Source: Halorussus amylolyticus (lineage in GTDB: Archaea; Halobacteriota; Halobacteria; Halobacteriales; Haladaptataceae). Taken from it: a DNA stretch of 64,000 nt. The stretch spans positions 235,000 to 298,999 of the forward strand of contig NZ_ML974133.1 of NCBI RefSeq assembly GCF_004143485.2, in the 5' to 3' direction. Each line of letters begins with the position of its first letter. Position 1 is the first letter of the stretch. Below, in pieces: positions 16,990-26,366 of this stretch. A program made the position numbers and the translations under genes. The notes beneath the pieces are model-generated. The model did not search any database, was not told the origin of the DNA, and saw only the letters and a program-made list of their open reading frames with translations.

Positions 16990-18960
16990 GTGACTCTCGA
17001 CTCGCCCCGGAACGCGGTCCGCGTCCTCTACGTCGATAGCGACCCGCCGCCGGACGAACTGCCCGACGAACGCCTGAACGTCACTGCGGCCTCCAGCGCC
17101 GCGGCCGCGCGCGACCACCTCGCGGACGCGAGCGGCGTCGATTGCGTGGTCAGCGAGTACGACTTGCCCGAATCCGACGGCATCACGCTCCTCGAAACCG
17201 TCCGCGACGACTACCCGAATCTGCCGTTCGTCGTGTTCACCGGGTCGGGAAGCGAATCGGTGGCGAGCGAAGCGGTCGGAAAAGGGGCCTCCGACTACCT
17301 TCCGAAGTCCGCCGGACTCGACTCGCTCCGCGACCGGGTGCGGCGGGCGGTCGCCACGAACAGCGTCGAGTCCGACTCGGGGCTGACCGGCGACCGAATG
17401 CGCGAACTCACGAACGCGTTCCCCGACGTGGCGTTCATTATCGACGAGACCGGGCGGTATCTCGAAGTCCTCTCGGGACCCCGAACGGCGAATCTCAAAA
17501 CCGTCGAGCAGGAGCGACTCGTGGGTCGAACGCTCCACGACGCGTTCGAGACCTCGAAGGCAGACCGATTTCTCGACCTCATCGAAACCACGCTCGAAAC
17601 CGGGTCGGTCGAGACGCTGGAGTACCGGGTCGAGACCGACGCCGGCACCCGGTGGTTCGAGAGTCGAACCGCGCCGCTCGGAACCGACATCGACGACCGA
17701 GGAGCCGTCGTCTGGGTCGCCCGTGACGTGACCGACCGCCTGACGAACGAGCGACGGTTGGCCGCCCGGAGCGACGAACTCGAAACGCTGACCCGAATCA
17801 ACGGCCTGATAAATCGCATCTTCCAGTCGCTCGTCGAGTCGGCGTCCCGCGAGGAGATAGAGCGGACCGTCTGCGAGGGACTGGCAAACTCGGAGTTCTA
17901 CCAGTTCGCGTGGATAGGCGGGCCGTGGGTCAAAGACGAGCGGATGACTCCGGGCGTCATCTCGGGGGCCGACCCCGAAGCGGTCGAGCGCCTCGTGGAG
18001 GCCACGAGCGCCCGTCCGAATTCGGAGAACTCCTTCGCCGACGTCGTGACCGAAGGCGAGTCGGTCGTCGTGCGCGACGTGCCCGAATCGCCGCAACTCT
18101 CGGAGGCCGAGCGCGAGCAGATGCTCGAGCTCGGCATGCCGTCGGCGGTCCTCGTCCCGCTGAGTTACGGCAACACCAACTACGGCGTTCTCGGCATCAG
18201 CGGCGCGTGTACCGACACGTTCGGCGACCGGGAGCTGACCGCGCTCGAAACGCTCGGCGTCGTCGTCGCGTTCGCAATCAACGCGGTCAAAAACCGAAAT
18301 CTGCTCTTCTCGGACACTGCGGTCGAACTGGAGCTTCGGGTCCCGCAGTCGAAATCGGTGTTCGGCCAACTGTCGGCGACGCTCGGATGTGAGTGTACGC
18401 TCGAAGGGTTCGTACCGATTGCCGACGACCGCCTTCTCGAATACGTCACGGTCGAGGGGGACGCCTCGACCGTCGGCGACCTGCTGACCGACGCCCCGAG
18501 AGTCGAGGAGCATCGCATCGTCAGCGAGGGCGAGGCGTGTCTGGTCGAGGTCGTCCTCTCGGAGTCGGGCGTGGCAGAGCTTATCAAGGCCGGGACGATG
18601 GTGAAGTCGGCGACCGCGAACGGCGGGACGGTACGACTCGCGGCCGAAGCGCCGTCCGACGTGGGCGTGCGGTCGGTCATCGACAGCTTTCGGCTGGCGT
18701 ATCCGGACTCCGAACTGGTGAGCAAACAGGAGGTGAACCACCCGGTCCGTACCGCCAGGGAGTTCCGCCAGACGCTGACCGAGAAACTGACCGACAAACA
18801 GCGAACCGCGCTCAAGGCGGCCTACTTCGCGGGCTACTACGACTACCCTCGCGGGAGCACCGCCGAGGAGATAGCCGACTCGCTCGACATCTCCTCGCCG
18901 ACCCTCCACCAGCACCTCCGGGCGGCCCAGGGCAAACTGGTCGGAACGTTCCTCGATTGA
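16990..18960 (+). CDS. Bat-like regulator: receiver, PAS, GAF and HTH-10 domains
   Basis: 656-aa sensor-regulator of the haloarchaeal bacterio-opsin-activator type. Residues 10-125 form a receiver domain with complete chemistry: acidic pocket YVDSDPP, phospho-acceptor Asp in SEYDLPESDG, Thr in VVFTGSG and Lys in DYLPKS. A PAS domain follows (about 135-255), then a GAF domain (about 275-435), a Bat-type middle domain and a C-terminal HTH-10 whose helices include STAEEIADSLDISSPTLHQH. The start is a GTG. No histidine kinase lies nearby; it sits between gltX and a winged-helix gene. Target genes unknown. Confidence 0.88.
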   Translation: MTLDSPRNAVRVLYVDSDPPPDELPDERLNVTAASSAAAARDHLADASGVDCVVSEYDLPESDGITLLETVRDDYPNLPFVVFTGSGSESVASEAVGKGASDYLPKSAGLDSLRDRVRRAVATNSVESDSGLTGDRMRELTNAFPDVAFIIDETGRYLEVLSGPRTANLKTVEQERLVGRTLHDAFETSKADRFLDLIETTLETGSVETLEYRVETDAGTRWFESRTAPLGTDIDDRGAVVWVARDVTDRLTNERRLAARSDELETLTRINGLINRIFQSLVESASREEIERTVCEGLANSEFYQFAWIGGPWVKDERMTPGVISGADPEAVERLVEATSARPNSENSFADVVTEGESVVVRDVPESPQLSEAEREQMLELGMPSAVLVPLSYGNTNYGVLGISGACTDTFGDRELTALETLGVVVAFAINAVKNRNLLFSDTAVELELRVPQSKSVFGQLSATLGCECTLEGFVPIADDRLLEYVTVEGDASTVGDLLTDAPRVEEHRIVSEGEACLVEVVLSESGVAELIKAGTMVKSATANGGTVRLAAEAPSDVGVRSVIDSFRLAYPDSELVSKQEVNHPVRTAREFRQTLTEKLTDKQRTALKAAYFAGYYDYPRGSTAEEIADSLDISSPTLHQHLRAAQGKLVGTFLD

Positions 18961-19069
18961 TTAGGCGGCTGATATTGGGCGTTTGACACCCTCTCCCGAC
19001 CGTACCTAACTATTGAGGCATGGGTTTGTTCCCTCCGCTGGTAAAAACAACCGTTGGAGGTCACCCGCC

Positions 19070-19474
19070 ATGAGTAACGATTCACTCCGTCCGAAGACGA
19101 ACGAGGGCGAACACGTCCTCCAGCGTGGTCGCGCAGTCAGAACGCTCTCGTTCGACACGATGTTCGACCTCCTCGCGGCGGACCTGCGTCGGTACGCCCT
19201 CTACGCGTTAGTGGGAGCCGACGACGGGTTCGCGGAAGTCGAGGCGCTCGCCGACGACGTCGCGATGTGGGAGGCCCGCGCGGACGACGTGACTATCACC
19301 GAGTCCCGCCGAACGGAGATTGCGGACGAACTCCGCCACAAACACCTCCCACGTATGGCCGACGCCGACCTCGTGGACTACGACTCGCGGAGCGACGTGG
19401 TCCGCTACTGGCGACAGCCGACGCTCGAGGAGTATCTCGAACACACACACTTCAAAGAATTTGCAGGCGAGTAG
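19070..19474 (+). CDS. DUF7344-type winged-helix protein
   Basis: 134-aa protein with the layout of haloarchaeal DUF7344 winged-helix regulators: SFDTMFDLLAADLRRYALYAL as first helix, a middle region, then RTEIADELRHKHLPRMADADLVDYD as recognition helix and wing. The ATG at 19070 has a good Shine-Dalgarno GGAGGT at 19054. It follows the Bat-like regulator by 109 nt and may be coregulated. A second protein of this class is at 32751-33125. DNA target unknown. Confidence 0.8.
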   Translation: MSNDSLRPKTNEGEHVLQRGRAVRTLSFDTMFDLLAADLRRYALYALVGADDGFAEVEALADDVAMWEARADDVTITESRRTEIADELRHKHLPRMADADLVDYDSRSDVVRYWRQPTLEEYLEHTHFKEFAGE

Positions 19475-19516
19475 TCTCTCGCCCCCGTTGACGTTTTTCG
19501 GTCTCCATCCGTTTCC

Positions 19517-19546
19517 GCCGACGAGCGCGTTCACGCGCTCGTCGGC
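19517..19546. terminator. 13-bp perfect hairpin between convergent genes
   Basis: GCCGACGAGCGCG, loop TTCA, CGCGCTCGTCGGC lies between the ends of the winged-helix gene (plus) and idsA (minus). Position and symmetry suit a bidirectional transcript end or 3' stabiliser. There is a T5 run on the plus strand before the stem (about 19494-19498) but none after it. Confidence 0.5.
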
Positions 19547-19593
19547 AGAATTCCGATTCGGTAGTCGCGACTGAGTCGGTAGCCGTGCCCGAC

Positions 19594-20649
19594 TCAGTAG
19601 TCGCGCTCGACGAGGTAGTCCGCGATGCCTTCGAGCAGGTCTCGGGCGTCGTTCTCGGGCAGCACTTCGAGTCGGTCCTTTCCGCGCTCGACCAACTCTC
19701 GGGCCTTCTCGCTGGCGTAGTCGATGCTCCCGGCGTCTTCGAGCGCCGCGACCGCCTCCTCGATTTCGGCCTCGGTGACGGCTTCCACGCTGTCGGTGGC
19801 GACGAGCGAATCCACGTCCACGCCCTGCTCGCGGGCGTGGAGCGTGATGATGGTCCGCTTGTTCTCCACGAGGTCGCTCCCGCGCTGTTTGCCGAGTTTC
19901 TCGCTCGGGACCGTCAGGTCGAGCACGTCGTCCTGAATCTGGAACGCCCGGCCGACGTCGATGCCGTACCGGTAGAGCTGCTCGACGGTCTCGTCGTCCG
20001 CGCCGAGCAGGATGGCTGGCATCGACGCCGCCGCGGCGTACAACACCGCTGTCTTGTCCTCTATCATCGTGAGGTACTCCTCGGGGAGCACGTCGGGGCG
20101 CTCCTCGAACTCGATGTCGCGGGCCTGGCCCTCACAGATGTCGGTGCACGTCGTCGCCAGCACGTCCATCGCGCCGACGACGCGGTCGGCGGGAGCGTCG
20201 GCGTTCAGCAGGATTTCGAACGCCTTGGAGTAGAGCGTGTCGCCCGCCAGAATCGCGGTCTCGGTGTCGTACGCCCGGTGGACCGCGGGAACGCCCCGCC
20301 GGAGGTCGTCGTCGTCCATGATGTCGTCGTGGATGAGCGTGAACGACTGGATGACCTCGATGCTGACCGCGGCGCTCATCACGTCCACCGCGTTCCCGTC
20401 GAGGTCTGGGAACGCGCGATACGCCGCCGCGTCGGAGTCCGCGTCCGCGAGCGCCTCGGCGACCAGCAACAGCACGGTCGGACGCAGACGCTTGCCGCCC
20501 GCGTCGAGCAGGTAGCGAGCCGCTTCGTAGAGGCGTTCGGGTTCCTCGACGGGGAGGTCTTCGACGATGGCGTCGTTGACCAGTTCGCGACGCTGTTCGA
20601 CCGCCCCTAACACCTGCTCCTCTAGCGTCTCGGCGCTCGCGTCTGTCAT
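19594..20649 (-). CDS. idsA: Polyprenyl diphosphate synthase (GGPP synthase type)
   Basis: 351-aa trans-prenyltransferase that condenses isopentenyl diphosphate with allylic diphosphates, supplying C20/C25 chains for archaeal lipids and carotenoids. The first aspartate-rich motif is HDDIMDDDDLRRGVP and the second QDDVLDL; both metal sites are complete. GGKRLRP near the N-terminus binds diphosphate. It starts one base after the stop of rnj, an order common in haloarchaea. Chain length cannot be set firmly from sequence. Confidence 0.93.
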   Translation of the reverse strand: MTDASAETLEEQVLGAVEQRRELVNDAIVEDLPVEEPERLYEAARYLLDAGGKRLRPTVLLLVAEALADADSDAAAYRAFPDLDGNAVDVMSAAVSIEVIQSFTLIHDDIMDDDDLRRGVPAVHRAYDTETAILAGDTLYSKAFEILLNADAPADRVVGAMDVLATTCTDICEGQARDIEFEERPDVLPEEYLTMIEDKTAVLYAAAASMPAILLGADDETVEQLYRYGIDVGRAFQIQDDVLDLTVPSEKLGKQRGSDLVENKRTIITLHAREQGVDVDSLVATDSVEAVTEAEIEEAVAALEDAGSIDYASEKARELVERGKDRLEVLPENDARDLLEGIADYLVERDY

Positions 20650-20650
20650 A

Positions 20651-22003
20651 TTATTCGACGAGTTGGATGATATTCCCGTTGCTCGTCACGTGAACGTCTC
20701 GACCCAGCTTGTACCCCTGACTCTCGCAGAGATTGACGTAGGGCGAGAAGCCGGGCATGTCCTGGTGGGCCGGGATGACGTGCTGGGGCTGGAGCGCGTC
20801 GAGCATCGTGTAGTGGCCCTCCTCGCGGAGGTGGCCCGAAACGTGAACGTCGTCGTAGATGCGCGCGCCCTGCATCTTGAGAAGGCGCTCGGACTGGTAG
20901 CGCTGGCCCTCGTTCGTCGGCTCCGGAATCACGCGGGCCGAGAAGATGACCTTGTCACCGTCCTCGAGGTCGTAGGGCGTCTCGCCCCGACCCATCCGGG
21001 TCAGCATCGCGCGCGGTTCGCCCTGGTGGCCCGTGACGATGGGGAGGTAGTTCTCCTTGCCCTCCTTCATAATTCGCTTGAAGGTGCGGTCCACCGACTT
21101 CCGGTGGCCGAACATCCCCATGTCCTCGGGGAAATCCACGAAGTTCAGGCGCTCTGCGGTGCCCGAGTACTTCTCCATCGACCGACCGAGCAGCACCGGT
21201 TCGCGGCCGATGTCCTTCGCGAACTCGACGAGGCTCTTGACGCGGGCGATGTGGCTGGAGAACGTCGTCGCCACGATGCCGCCGTCGTAGTCCTCGACCG
21301 AGGTCATCACGTCCTGAAGGTGGCGGCGCGCCACCGACTCGCTCGGGGTGCGTCCCTTCCGGCCCGCGTTGGTGCAGTCTTCGATATAGCAGAGAACGCC
21401 CTCACCCTCGCGGCCGATTTCGCGGAACCGCTTCATGTCGATGGGGTCGCCGATGACCGGCGTGTGGTCCATCCGCTTGTCGAGACCGTAGACGACTGCG
21501 CCCTCGGGCGTGTGGAGGACGGGGTTGATGGCGTCGATGATGGAGTGAGTCACGTTGACGAACTCCATCTCGACCTGCCCGGAGTCGCCGATTGTCATCT
21601 TCTCGCCGGGGTCCATCTTGACGAGGTCGTTCTCGACGCCGAACTTCTGCTCGCTCTGAATCTCCTGTTTCACCAGTTCGATGGTGAACGGCGTGGCGAC
21701 GATTGGCGCGTTGTACCGGTGTGCGAGCTTCGAGATGGCCCCGATGTGGTCGAGGTGGCCGTGCGTGGGCACGATGGCCTGCACGTCGCCTTCGAGGTCC
21801 GACATCACGCGGTCGTCCGGAATCGCACCCATGTCGATGAGGTCGAGGCTGTGAAGCTTCTCGGTCTCCACGTTGTCGTGGAGCAACACCTTCGAGAGGT
21901 TCAGTCCCATGTCGAAGATGACCACGTCGTCGCCCGCTCGAACCGCAGTACACTGTCGTCCGACTTCTTCGTAACCGCCGATGGTTGCAATTTCGATTTC
22001 CAT
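20651..22003 (-). CDS. rnj: Archaeal ribonuclease J
   Basis: 450-aa beta-CASP metallo-beta-lactamase nuclease; archaeal RNase J degrades RNA 5' to 3'. Motif 2 is THGHLDHIG, with the later His/Asp ligands in [14 protein letters not shown] and YGLDKR; the beta-CASP part holds [11 protein letters not shown] and [12 protein letters not shown], and the C-terminal [13 protein letters not shown] is typical. The start at 22003 ([15 protein letters not shown]) is the family standard. First gene of rnj-idsA, so RNA turnover and isoprenoid synthesis share a message. Confidence 0.95.
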   Translation of the reverse strand: MEIEIATIGGYEEVGRQCTAVRAGDDVVIFDMGLNLSKVLLHDNVETEKLHSLDLIDMGAIPDDRVMSDLEGDVQAIVPTHGHLDHIGAISKLAHRYNAPIVATPFTIELVKQEIQSEQKFGVENDLVKMDPGEKMTIGDSGQVEMEFVNVTHSIIDAINPVLHTPEGAVVYGLDKRMDHTPVIGDPIDMKRFREIGREGEGVLCYIEDCTNAGRKGRTPSESVARRHLQDVMTSVEDYDGGIVATTFSSHIARVKSLVEFAKDIGREPVLLGRSMEKYSGTAERLNFVDFPEDMGMFGHRKSVDRTFKRIMKEGKENYLPIVTGHQGEPRAMLTRMGRGETPYDLEDGDKVIFSARVIPEPTNEGQRYQSERLLKMQGARIYDDVHVSGHLREEGHYTMLDALQPQHVIPAHQDMPGFSPYVNLCESQGYKLGRDVHVTSNGNIIQLVE

Positions 22004-22292
22004 AGTTTCACCTGTTGTACGCAAAGCCACGTCGCGTCTTCGTCGCGAAGCCACGCGGCGCGGCGTCCGTACGTACCGAAATCCACTCGCGGCGACGGGG
22101 TCCCGGCCCCGGCGTCTTACAGCCGTCGGTGGGACCGCGCGGTGGCGAGGCCACGAACCCGCGATTCTCGGTCTATGACGGGGTTACGCGTCCCGGTAAT
22201 AAAAACTGCCGGGATTCGGCGAGTCGTCGGAGAACGCTGACGAAGAGAATCGTCAGGAGAACGGAAACGAGCTGGGCGTCGGTGTAACGGCG

Positions 22293-22463
22293 TCAGTCTC
22301 GAACCGGGGAGTACGCCCCGGTGATGTTCCACTCGTGGATACAGAACGTGTCGCCGATGGACTCGTCCGCAGCAATCGTCCAGTTTACTTTCGCGTCGTC
22401 CCACGCCTCCTCTCGGCCGCACCGGTGACACTCTCGTTTCTTCGGCGGATCTAGCGTCGTCAT
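22293..22463 (-). CDS. HEWD family zinc-type microprotein
   Basis: 56-aa ORF beginning MTTLDPPKKRECHRCGREEA, with a CHRCG knuckle and the pair FCIHEWNITG near the C-terminus. This matches the small haloarchaeal HEWD proteins, in which CxxC and the CxHEW element probably bind zinc. A TATA element (ATTTAAGTAT on the minus strand, around 22485-22496) sits about 27 nt upstream, so the message is leaderless. Function unknown. Short length explains why it would escape normal gene calling. Confidence 0.85.
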   Translation of the reverse strand: MTTLDPPKKRECHRCGREEAWDDAKVNWTIAADESIGDTFCIHEWNITGAYSPVRD

Positions 22464-22612
22464 TGCATGCTATGTGGGAACAAGGATACTTAAATTAGAC
22501 CCCTGCATCAGCATTTGCCACCACCCAGTTCGGAGACGTGTGTCGCCGCCGAGAGGTCGAACGATTCGCGGAGGCCCGGACGTATTTCACGGTCGGCGTG
22601 GAAACCGGTCGC

Positions 22613-23263
22613 ATGCGCAGACGCACGCTTCTGCGCTCGGCCGCGGGGGCCGCGACGATGGGGGTCGGCGGGTACGCAGGCGCGAGCAGGGTCCGCGGCG
22701 AGCAAGAGACCGGGACCGACGGCGAACAGACCACGACTGATGGCGAAACGATAGCAGAGGGGGAGACGACGACCGCCGAAACCGACGGCGTCTCGATTTC
22801 GTCTCCAGCGTTCGAGAACGGCGGGACGATTCCGACCGAGTACACCTGCGACGGCGAGAATCTGTCGCCGCCGCTCCGAATCGAGTCGGTGCCCGAGGAA
22901 GCCGAGTCGCTCGCTCTGGTGATGGACGACCCCGACGCGCCGAGTCCGCCGTTCGTCCACTGGCTCCTGTGGGACGTTCCCGTCGATGCGGGCGAGATTC
23001 CGGAGAACGTTTCGCCGGGCGAGACCGTCGATGCGCTCGACGGCGCGGCGCAGGGCGCGAACGGCACCGGGGAACTCGGCTACGTCGGGCCGTGTCCGCC
23101 CGAAAACGACCCGCAACACACCTACCTGTTCACGCTCTACGCGCTGGAGGAGTCGCCGGGCTTAGACCCCGGCGCGGAGTACGAGGAGGTCCTCGAGGCC
23201 GTGATTCCGCGAGCAATCGACCGCGACCAGTACGTCGGCCAGTACGAGCGCGCCGACCAGTAA
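22613..23263 (+). CDS. Exported PEBP family protein (YbhB/YbcL-like)
   Basis: 216-aa protein with an N-terminal twin-Arg/hydrophobic signal (MRRRTLLRSAAGAATMG), a Thr/Glu-rich linker (ETTTAE type) and a phosphatidylethanolamine-binding-protein fold. PEBP landmarks are the ligand-site DDPDAPSPPFVHWLLWDVP and GPCPPENDPQHTYLFTLYAL. Bacterial homologues YbhB/YbcL have no settled function. The start at 22613 precedes the signal; 25 upstream codons are rejected. Starts a cluster of extracytoplasmic proteins that runs to 26345. Confidence 0.88.
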   Translation: MRRRTLLRSAAGAATMGVGGYAGASRVRGEQETGTDGEQTTTDGETIAEGETTTAETDGVSISSPAFENGGTIPTEYTCDGENLSPPLRIESVPEEAESLALVMDDPDAPSPPFVHWLLWDVPVDAGEIPENVSPGETVDALDGAAQGANGTGELGYVGPCPPENDPQHTYLFTLYALEESPGLDPGAEYEEVLEAVIPRAIDRDQYVGQYERADQ

Positions 23264-23273
23264 ATCACACACT

Positions 23274-23311
23274 CGGTCCGAAGCGGACCGCGCGCGGTCC
23301 GCTTCGGACCG
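23274..23311. terminator. 38-bp perfect palindrome after the PEBP gene
   Basis: Two 19-nt arms meet without a loop (23274-23292 and 23293-23311), beginning CGGTCCGAAGCGG and ending with its complement. It lies 10 nt past the stop of the PEBP gene and 78 nt before the next start. AAAA follows on the plus strand. It could end transcription or form a cruciform. Confidence 0.5.
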
Positions 23312-23388
23312 AAAACTCCGAGACGAAAACCACGGACCGAAAATCGCGGACCGATAGACCGAAGTTCGCGGCCGTCGCGGGTGAAATT

Positions 23389-23718
23389 ATGACCGTGAAA
23401 CTGGTCGATTTGCTCGTCCGAAAGGAGGGCCTGACGCACGAGGAGTTCGTCGAGCGCTGGCAGGGCGACCACGCCGACCTCGCCGAGCAGTTGCCCGGCC
23501 TCCAGAAGTACGTCACGTCGGTCCCGAAAGACCACGAGAAGGCGGGCTACGACGGCCTGCTCGAACTCTACTTCGAGGACACCGCCGCCATCGGCGCGGC
23601 GTTCGACTCCGAGGTGGGCCAAGAAGTTCAGGCCGACGCCGCCGAGTTCGTGGACATGGACGCCGGACCGACGCTCGTTGTGGACGAGACGGTTCAGTTG
23701 GACGACTTCGACGAATAG
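23389..23718 (+). CDS. EthD-like ferredoxin-fold protein
   Basis: 109-aa protein of the EthD family (dimeric alpha/beta barrel). The family opening VKLVDLLVRKEGLTHEEFVE followed by RWQGDHADLAEQLPGL and the Tyr/Val stretch QKYVTSVP are clear. EthD relatives bind hydrophobic or aromatic ligands, or assist degradation of ethers; no catalytic residue can be named here. ATG 23389 comes after the 38-bp palindrome, so it may have its own promoter. No signal peptide. Confidence 0.82.
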   Translation: MTVKLVDLLVRKEGLTHEEFVERWQGDHADLAEQLPGLQKYVTSVPKDHEKAGYDGLLELYFEDTAAIGAAFDSEVGQEVQADAAEFVDMDAGPTLVVDETVQLDDFDE

Positions 23719-23761
23719 CGCCCGAACGCTTTTGCTCGGAAACGCCGACAGTACTCGCGTC

Positions 23762-24700
23762 ATGGGGGACCGAAACGACGCGAATCCGACGGAGAACTCG
23801 GCAAATCGCACGAAAACCGGCGGCACGCGCCGCACATTTCTCCGTGCGATGGGTGCGGCAACCGCGCTCACCGGAACTGGGGCCATTGCTGGCGCACAGG
23901 AGACGACGACCGAGGAGGAAACGACCGCGACCGACGACGGGGAGACGACCACCGCTTCCGACGCGACGCCTATCGTTCTTGGCGCGCGAACATCCGGCTG
24001 GTACGGCCTCGCTCCGGCGAGCCTCGAGGGCGAGCAGAACCCGACGCTCGCACTTCGGGCGGGTGAACCGTACCGACTCGTCTGGATAAATCTCGACGGC
24101 GAAGAACACGAGTGGCATCTCGAAGACGAGGCCGGAAACGTCGGCGACCGAACCGAATCGGCTCGACAGGTCGGGGCCACCCGCGAAGTCGTCTTCGAGG
24201 CGAGCGAGCAGACGACGGCGTATCGGTGCGAGTTCCATCCCGAACAGATGGTCGGCACGGTCGAACTCGGCGGGGGATTTGAAACGACCGCCGAATCCGA
24301 GGAAACGACGGCCGACGGCGAAACTGCGACGGATGAAGAAACCACCGAGGACGGCGAGACGACCGCCTCGGGCGGAGGCGTCACCGAAGTCGCGGTCGGC
24401 CCGGAGGGGCAGTACCTGCGCTTCGTACCCGAAGAGGTCGAAATTTCGGTCGGCGACACGGTTCGCTGGACGGCCGAGAGCGAGGGCCACAACGTGAGCG
24501 CCAAACCCGAGGCGTCGAGCAAGGTCGAACTCCCCGACGGCGCAGAGCCGTTCGCCACCTACGAGGGGTCGCGGTCGTTCATGGTGATGGAAGTCGGCGA
24601 GACCTACGAACACACGTTCACGACGCCTGGCACGTACGTCTACGTCTGTGTTCCGCATGCAGGCCAAGGTATGGTCGGGACGGTGGTCGTCACTGAGTAA
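23762..24700 (+). CDS. Two-domain cupredoxin (halocyanin-like), Tat-exported
   Basis: 312-aa exported protein with a Tat signal (TRRTFLRAMGAATALTG) and Thr/Glu-rich linkers around two blue-copper domains. Domain 1 (about 80-185) carries ligands in EHEWHLED and YRCEFHPEQM (His, Cys, His, Met); domain 2 (about 220-312) in GHNVSAK and YVCVPHAGQGM. Both type 1 copper sites look complete. The protein lacks a lipobox. Its neighbour is a sulfite-oxidase-type enzyme with the same kind of linkers, so it is a natural electron acceptor. That pairing is inferred from position. Confidence 0.88.
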   Translation: MGDRNDANPTENSANRTKTGGTRRTFLRAMGAATALTGTGAIAGAQETTTEEETTATDDGETTTASDATPIVLGARTSGWYGLAPASLEGEQNPTLALRAGEPYRLVWINLDGEEHEWHLEDEAGNVGDRTESARQVGATREVVFEASEQTTAYRCEFHPEQMVGTVELGGGFETTAESEETTADGETATDEETTEDGETTASGGGVTEVAVGPEGQYLRFVPEEVEISVGDTVRWTAESEGHNVSAKPEASSKVELPDGAEPFATYEGSRSFMVMEVGETYEHTFTTPGTYVYVCVPHAGQGMVGTVVVTE

Positions 24701-24779
24701 CTTCTCTCAGTTACGCGTCGAATAGTTTGAAGAACGGCGCGTTCGATTAAACGTCGTTCAGTTTGCACGTCAGCCGGAC

Positions 24780-24788
24780 GCTTATACG
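24780..24788 (+). promoter_or_regulatory. TATA element of the molybdoenzyme gene
   Basis: CGCTTATAC-type element about 28 nt upstream of the ATG at 24813, the spacing of haloarchaeal leaderless promoters. It indicates that the enzyme gene can be transcribed separately from the cupredoxin gene, which ends at 24700. Confidence 0.5.
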
Positions 24789-24812
24789 GGTTGCTGGCGG
24801 TACACATGGTGT

Positions 24813-26345
24813 ATGTCTGGGGGCCAGGGGGAAGACGACACGGGAGAACAGACGCGGCGACAGCAGTATCTCGACCGGCGGCGGTTTCTGATGGCGAGCG
24901 GCGCGCTCGCCGGAGTCGGGGTGCTTTCGAGCAACGTCGGGGGACAGGACGACGAAACGACGACGGAGGGCGGAGGAGAAACCACGACGGCCGGAGACGA
25001 CGAACCGAGTCTCCAAGAGCAGTATCCGGGGCTTCGGATCCTCTCGGAGGACCCACAGAACGCCGAGGCCGCCGCGCGGGCGACCTACGAGAGCTACATC
25101 ACGCCGCGGGAGGAACACTACATCCGAAACCACTACGCGACGCCCGACATCGACGAGAGCGAGTGGACCGTTTCGCTCACCGGCATGGTCGATGAGGAAG
25201 TCGAACTATCGATGGAGGAGATACGACACGGCTACTCGACCGAGAGCGTCACCCACACCATGCAGTGTTCGGGCAACGGTCGGGCGTACTTCGACCCGCA
25301 GGTCGGCGGCAATCAGTGGACGTTCGGCGCTGTCGGCAACACCGTGTGGACCGGCACGCCCATCAGCGAGATTTTGGAGGAGTACGGCGCGAACACCGAA
25401 TCGAATATGTGGCTGTCGGTCATGGGGGGCGAGGCCCCGGAGGGCGAGGACATCTTCACGCGTTCTATCCCGATGGAGAAGGTGATGGACGACTGCCTGC
25501 TGGCCTACGAGATGAACGGCCAACCCATGACCGGCGACCACGGATTCCCGGTCCGACTCCTCGTCCCGGGGTGGTTCGGCAACAACAACGTCAAGTGGGT
25601 CGACCGAATGCACGTCATGGACATGATGGTGTACGGCGAGGAGTGGGAGGAAGGAGACCAACAGTTGTACACTCACTGGCAGCAGTACTCCTACCGGCTC
25701 ACGCCCATCGACGAGGAAACCGAGCAGTTCGAAACTATCGACGTGTTCGACATCGAAGACCAGATGGCATCCGACGAGATTCGCCACCCGTACATCTACG
25801 ACCAAATCGTGAAGTCGATAATCGGCTATCCGGGCGAAGAAGCGACCGTCACGCCCGGTCCGGGCGGCACCGTCGAAGTTCTCGGAGTTGCGTGGGCGGG
25901 CGACGACGACGTGGAGGCGGTCGAAGTATCGACCGACGGAGGCGAAAGCTGGGAGGAGGCGGAGTTCTTCGGCCCGGTCGAGAATCCCTACTCGTGGCGG
26001 CAGTTCCGGTACGCCTGGAACGCCGACCCCGGCGAGTACACCGTCTACTCGCGGGCGACCGACAGCGAGGGTCGGACTCAGCCCGCGACCATCTCGGACC
26101 CCGACGAGCAACTGGTCGAGATTACCGACGACCAGTTCCCGTGGAATCAGGGCGGCTACTGTGCGACGGCGTACGAACCCCACGGCGTGACCGTCACGGT
26201 CGCGGCCGACGAGCAAGCGACCGAGGAGGGAACTGAAACGACTGCTGAAGAAGAGACTGAAACGACTGCTGAGGAGGGAACCGAAACGACGGAGTCCGAA
26301 ACGACCGAAACCGCGACGGTGGTCGAAGAGACGACAACCACGTAG
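24813..26345 (+). CDS. Tat-exported sulfite-oxidase-type molybdoenzyme
   Basis: 510-aa enzyme with a Tat signal (LDRRRFLMASGALAGVG) and an acidic linker, then the sulfite oxidase fold. The Mo ligand is C152 in THTMQCSGNGR; GTPISEILEEYG and the LVPGWFGNNNVKWVDRM segment bind molybdopterin. The C-terminal Mo-co dimerisation domain (about 340-450) includes GVAWAGDDDVEAVEVSTDGG. The tail after 465 is about 40 residues of Thr/Glu repeats (TTAEEETE type), low complexity and surface-exposed. Members oxidise sulfite or reduce methionine sulfoxide; no haem domain is present, so an external carrier such as the upstream cupredoxin is needed. Confidence 0.9.
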   Translation: MSGGQGEDDTGEQTRRQQYLDRRRFLMASGALAGVGVLSSNVGGQDDETTTEGGGETTTAGDDEPSLQEQYPGLRILSEDPQNAEAAARATYESYITPREEHYIRNHYATPDIDESEWTVSLTGMVDEEVELSMEEIRHGYSTESVTHTMQCSGNGRAYFDPQVGGNQWTFGAVGNTVWTGTPISEILEEYGANTESNMWLSVMGGEAPEGEDIFTRSIPMEKVMDDCLLAYEMNGQPMTGDHGFPVRLLVPGWFGNNNVKWVDRMHVMDMMVYGEEWEEGDQQLYTHWQQYSYRLTPIDEETEQFETIDVFDIEDQMASDEIRHPYIYDQIVKSIIGYPGEEATVTPGPGGTVEVLGVAWAGDDDVEAVEVSTDGGESWEEAEFFGPVENPYSWRQFRYAWNADPGEYTVYSRATDSEGRTQPATISDPDEQLVEITDDQFPWNQGGYCATAYEPHGVTVTVAADEQATEEGTETTAEEETETTAEEGTETTESETTETATVVEETTTT

Positions 26346-26366
26346 GCGTTCGACCGCGCCGATTTT

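Noticed and set aside
26215-26340. Repetitive DNA at the end of the molybdoenzyme gene
   Set aside because: It is codon-level Thr/Glu low complexity within the reading frame, not a separate repeat element.
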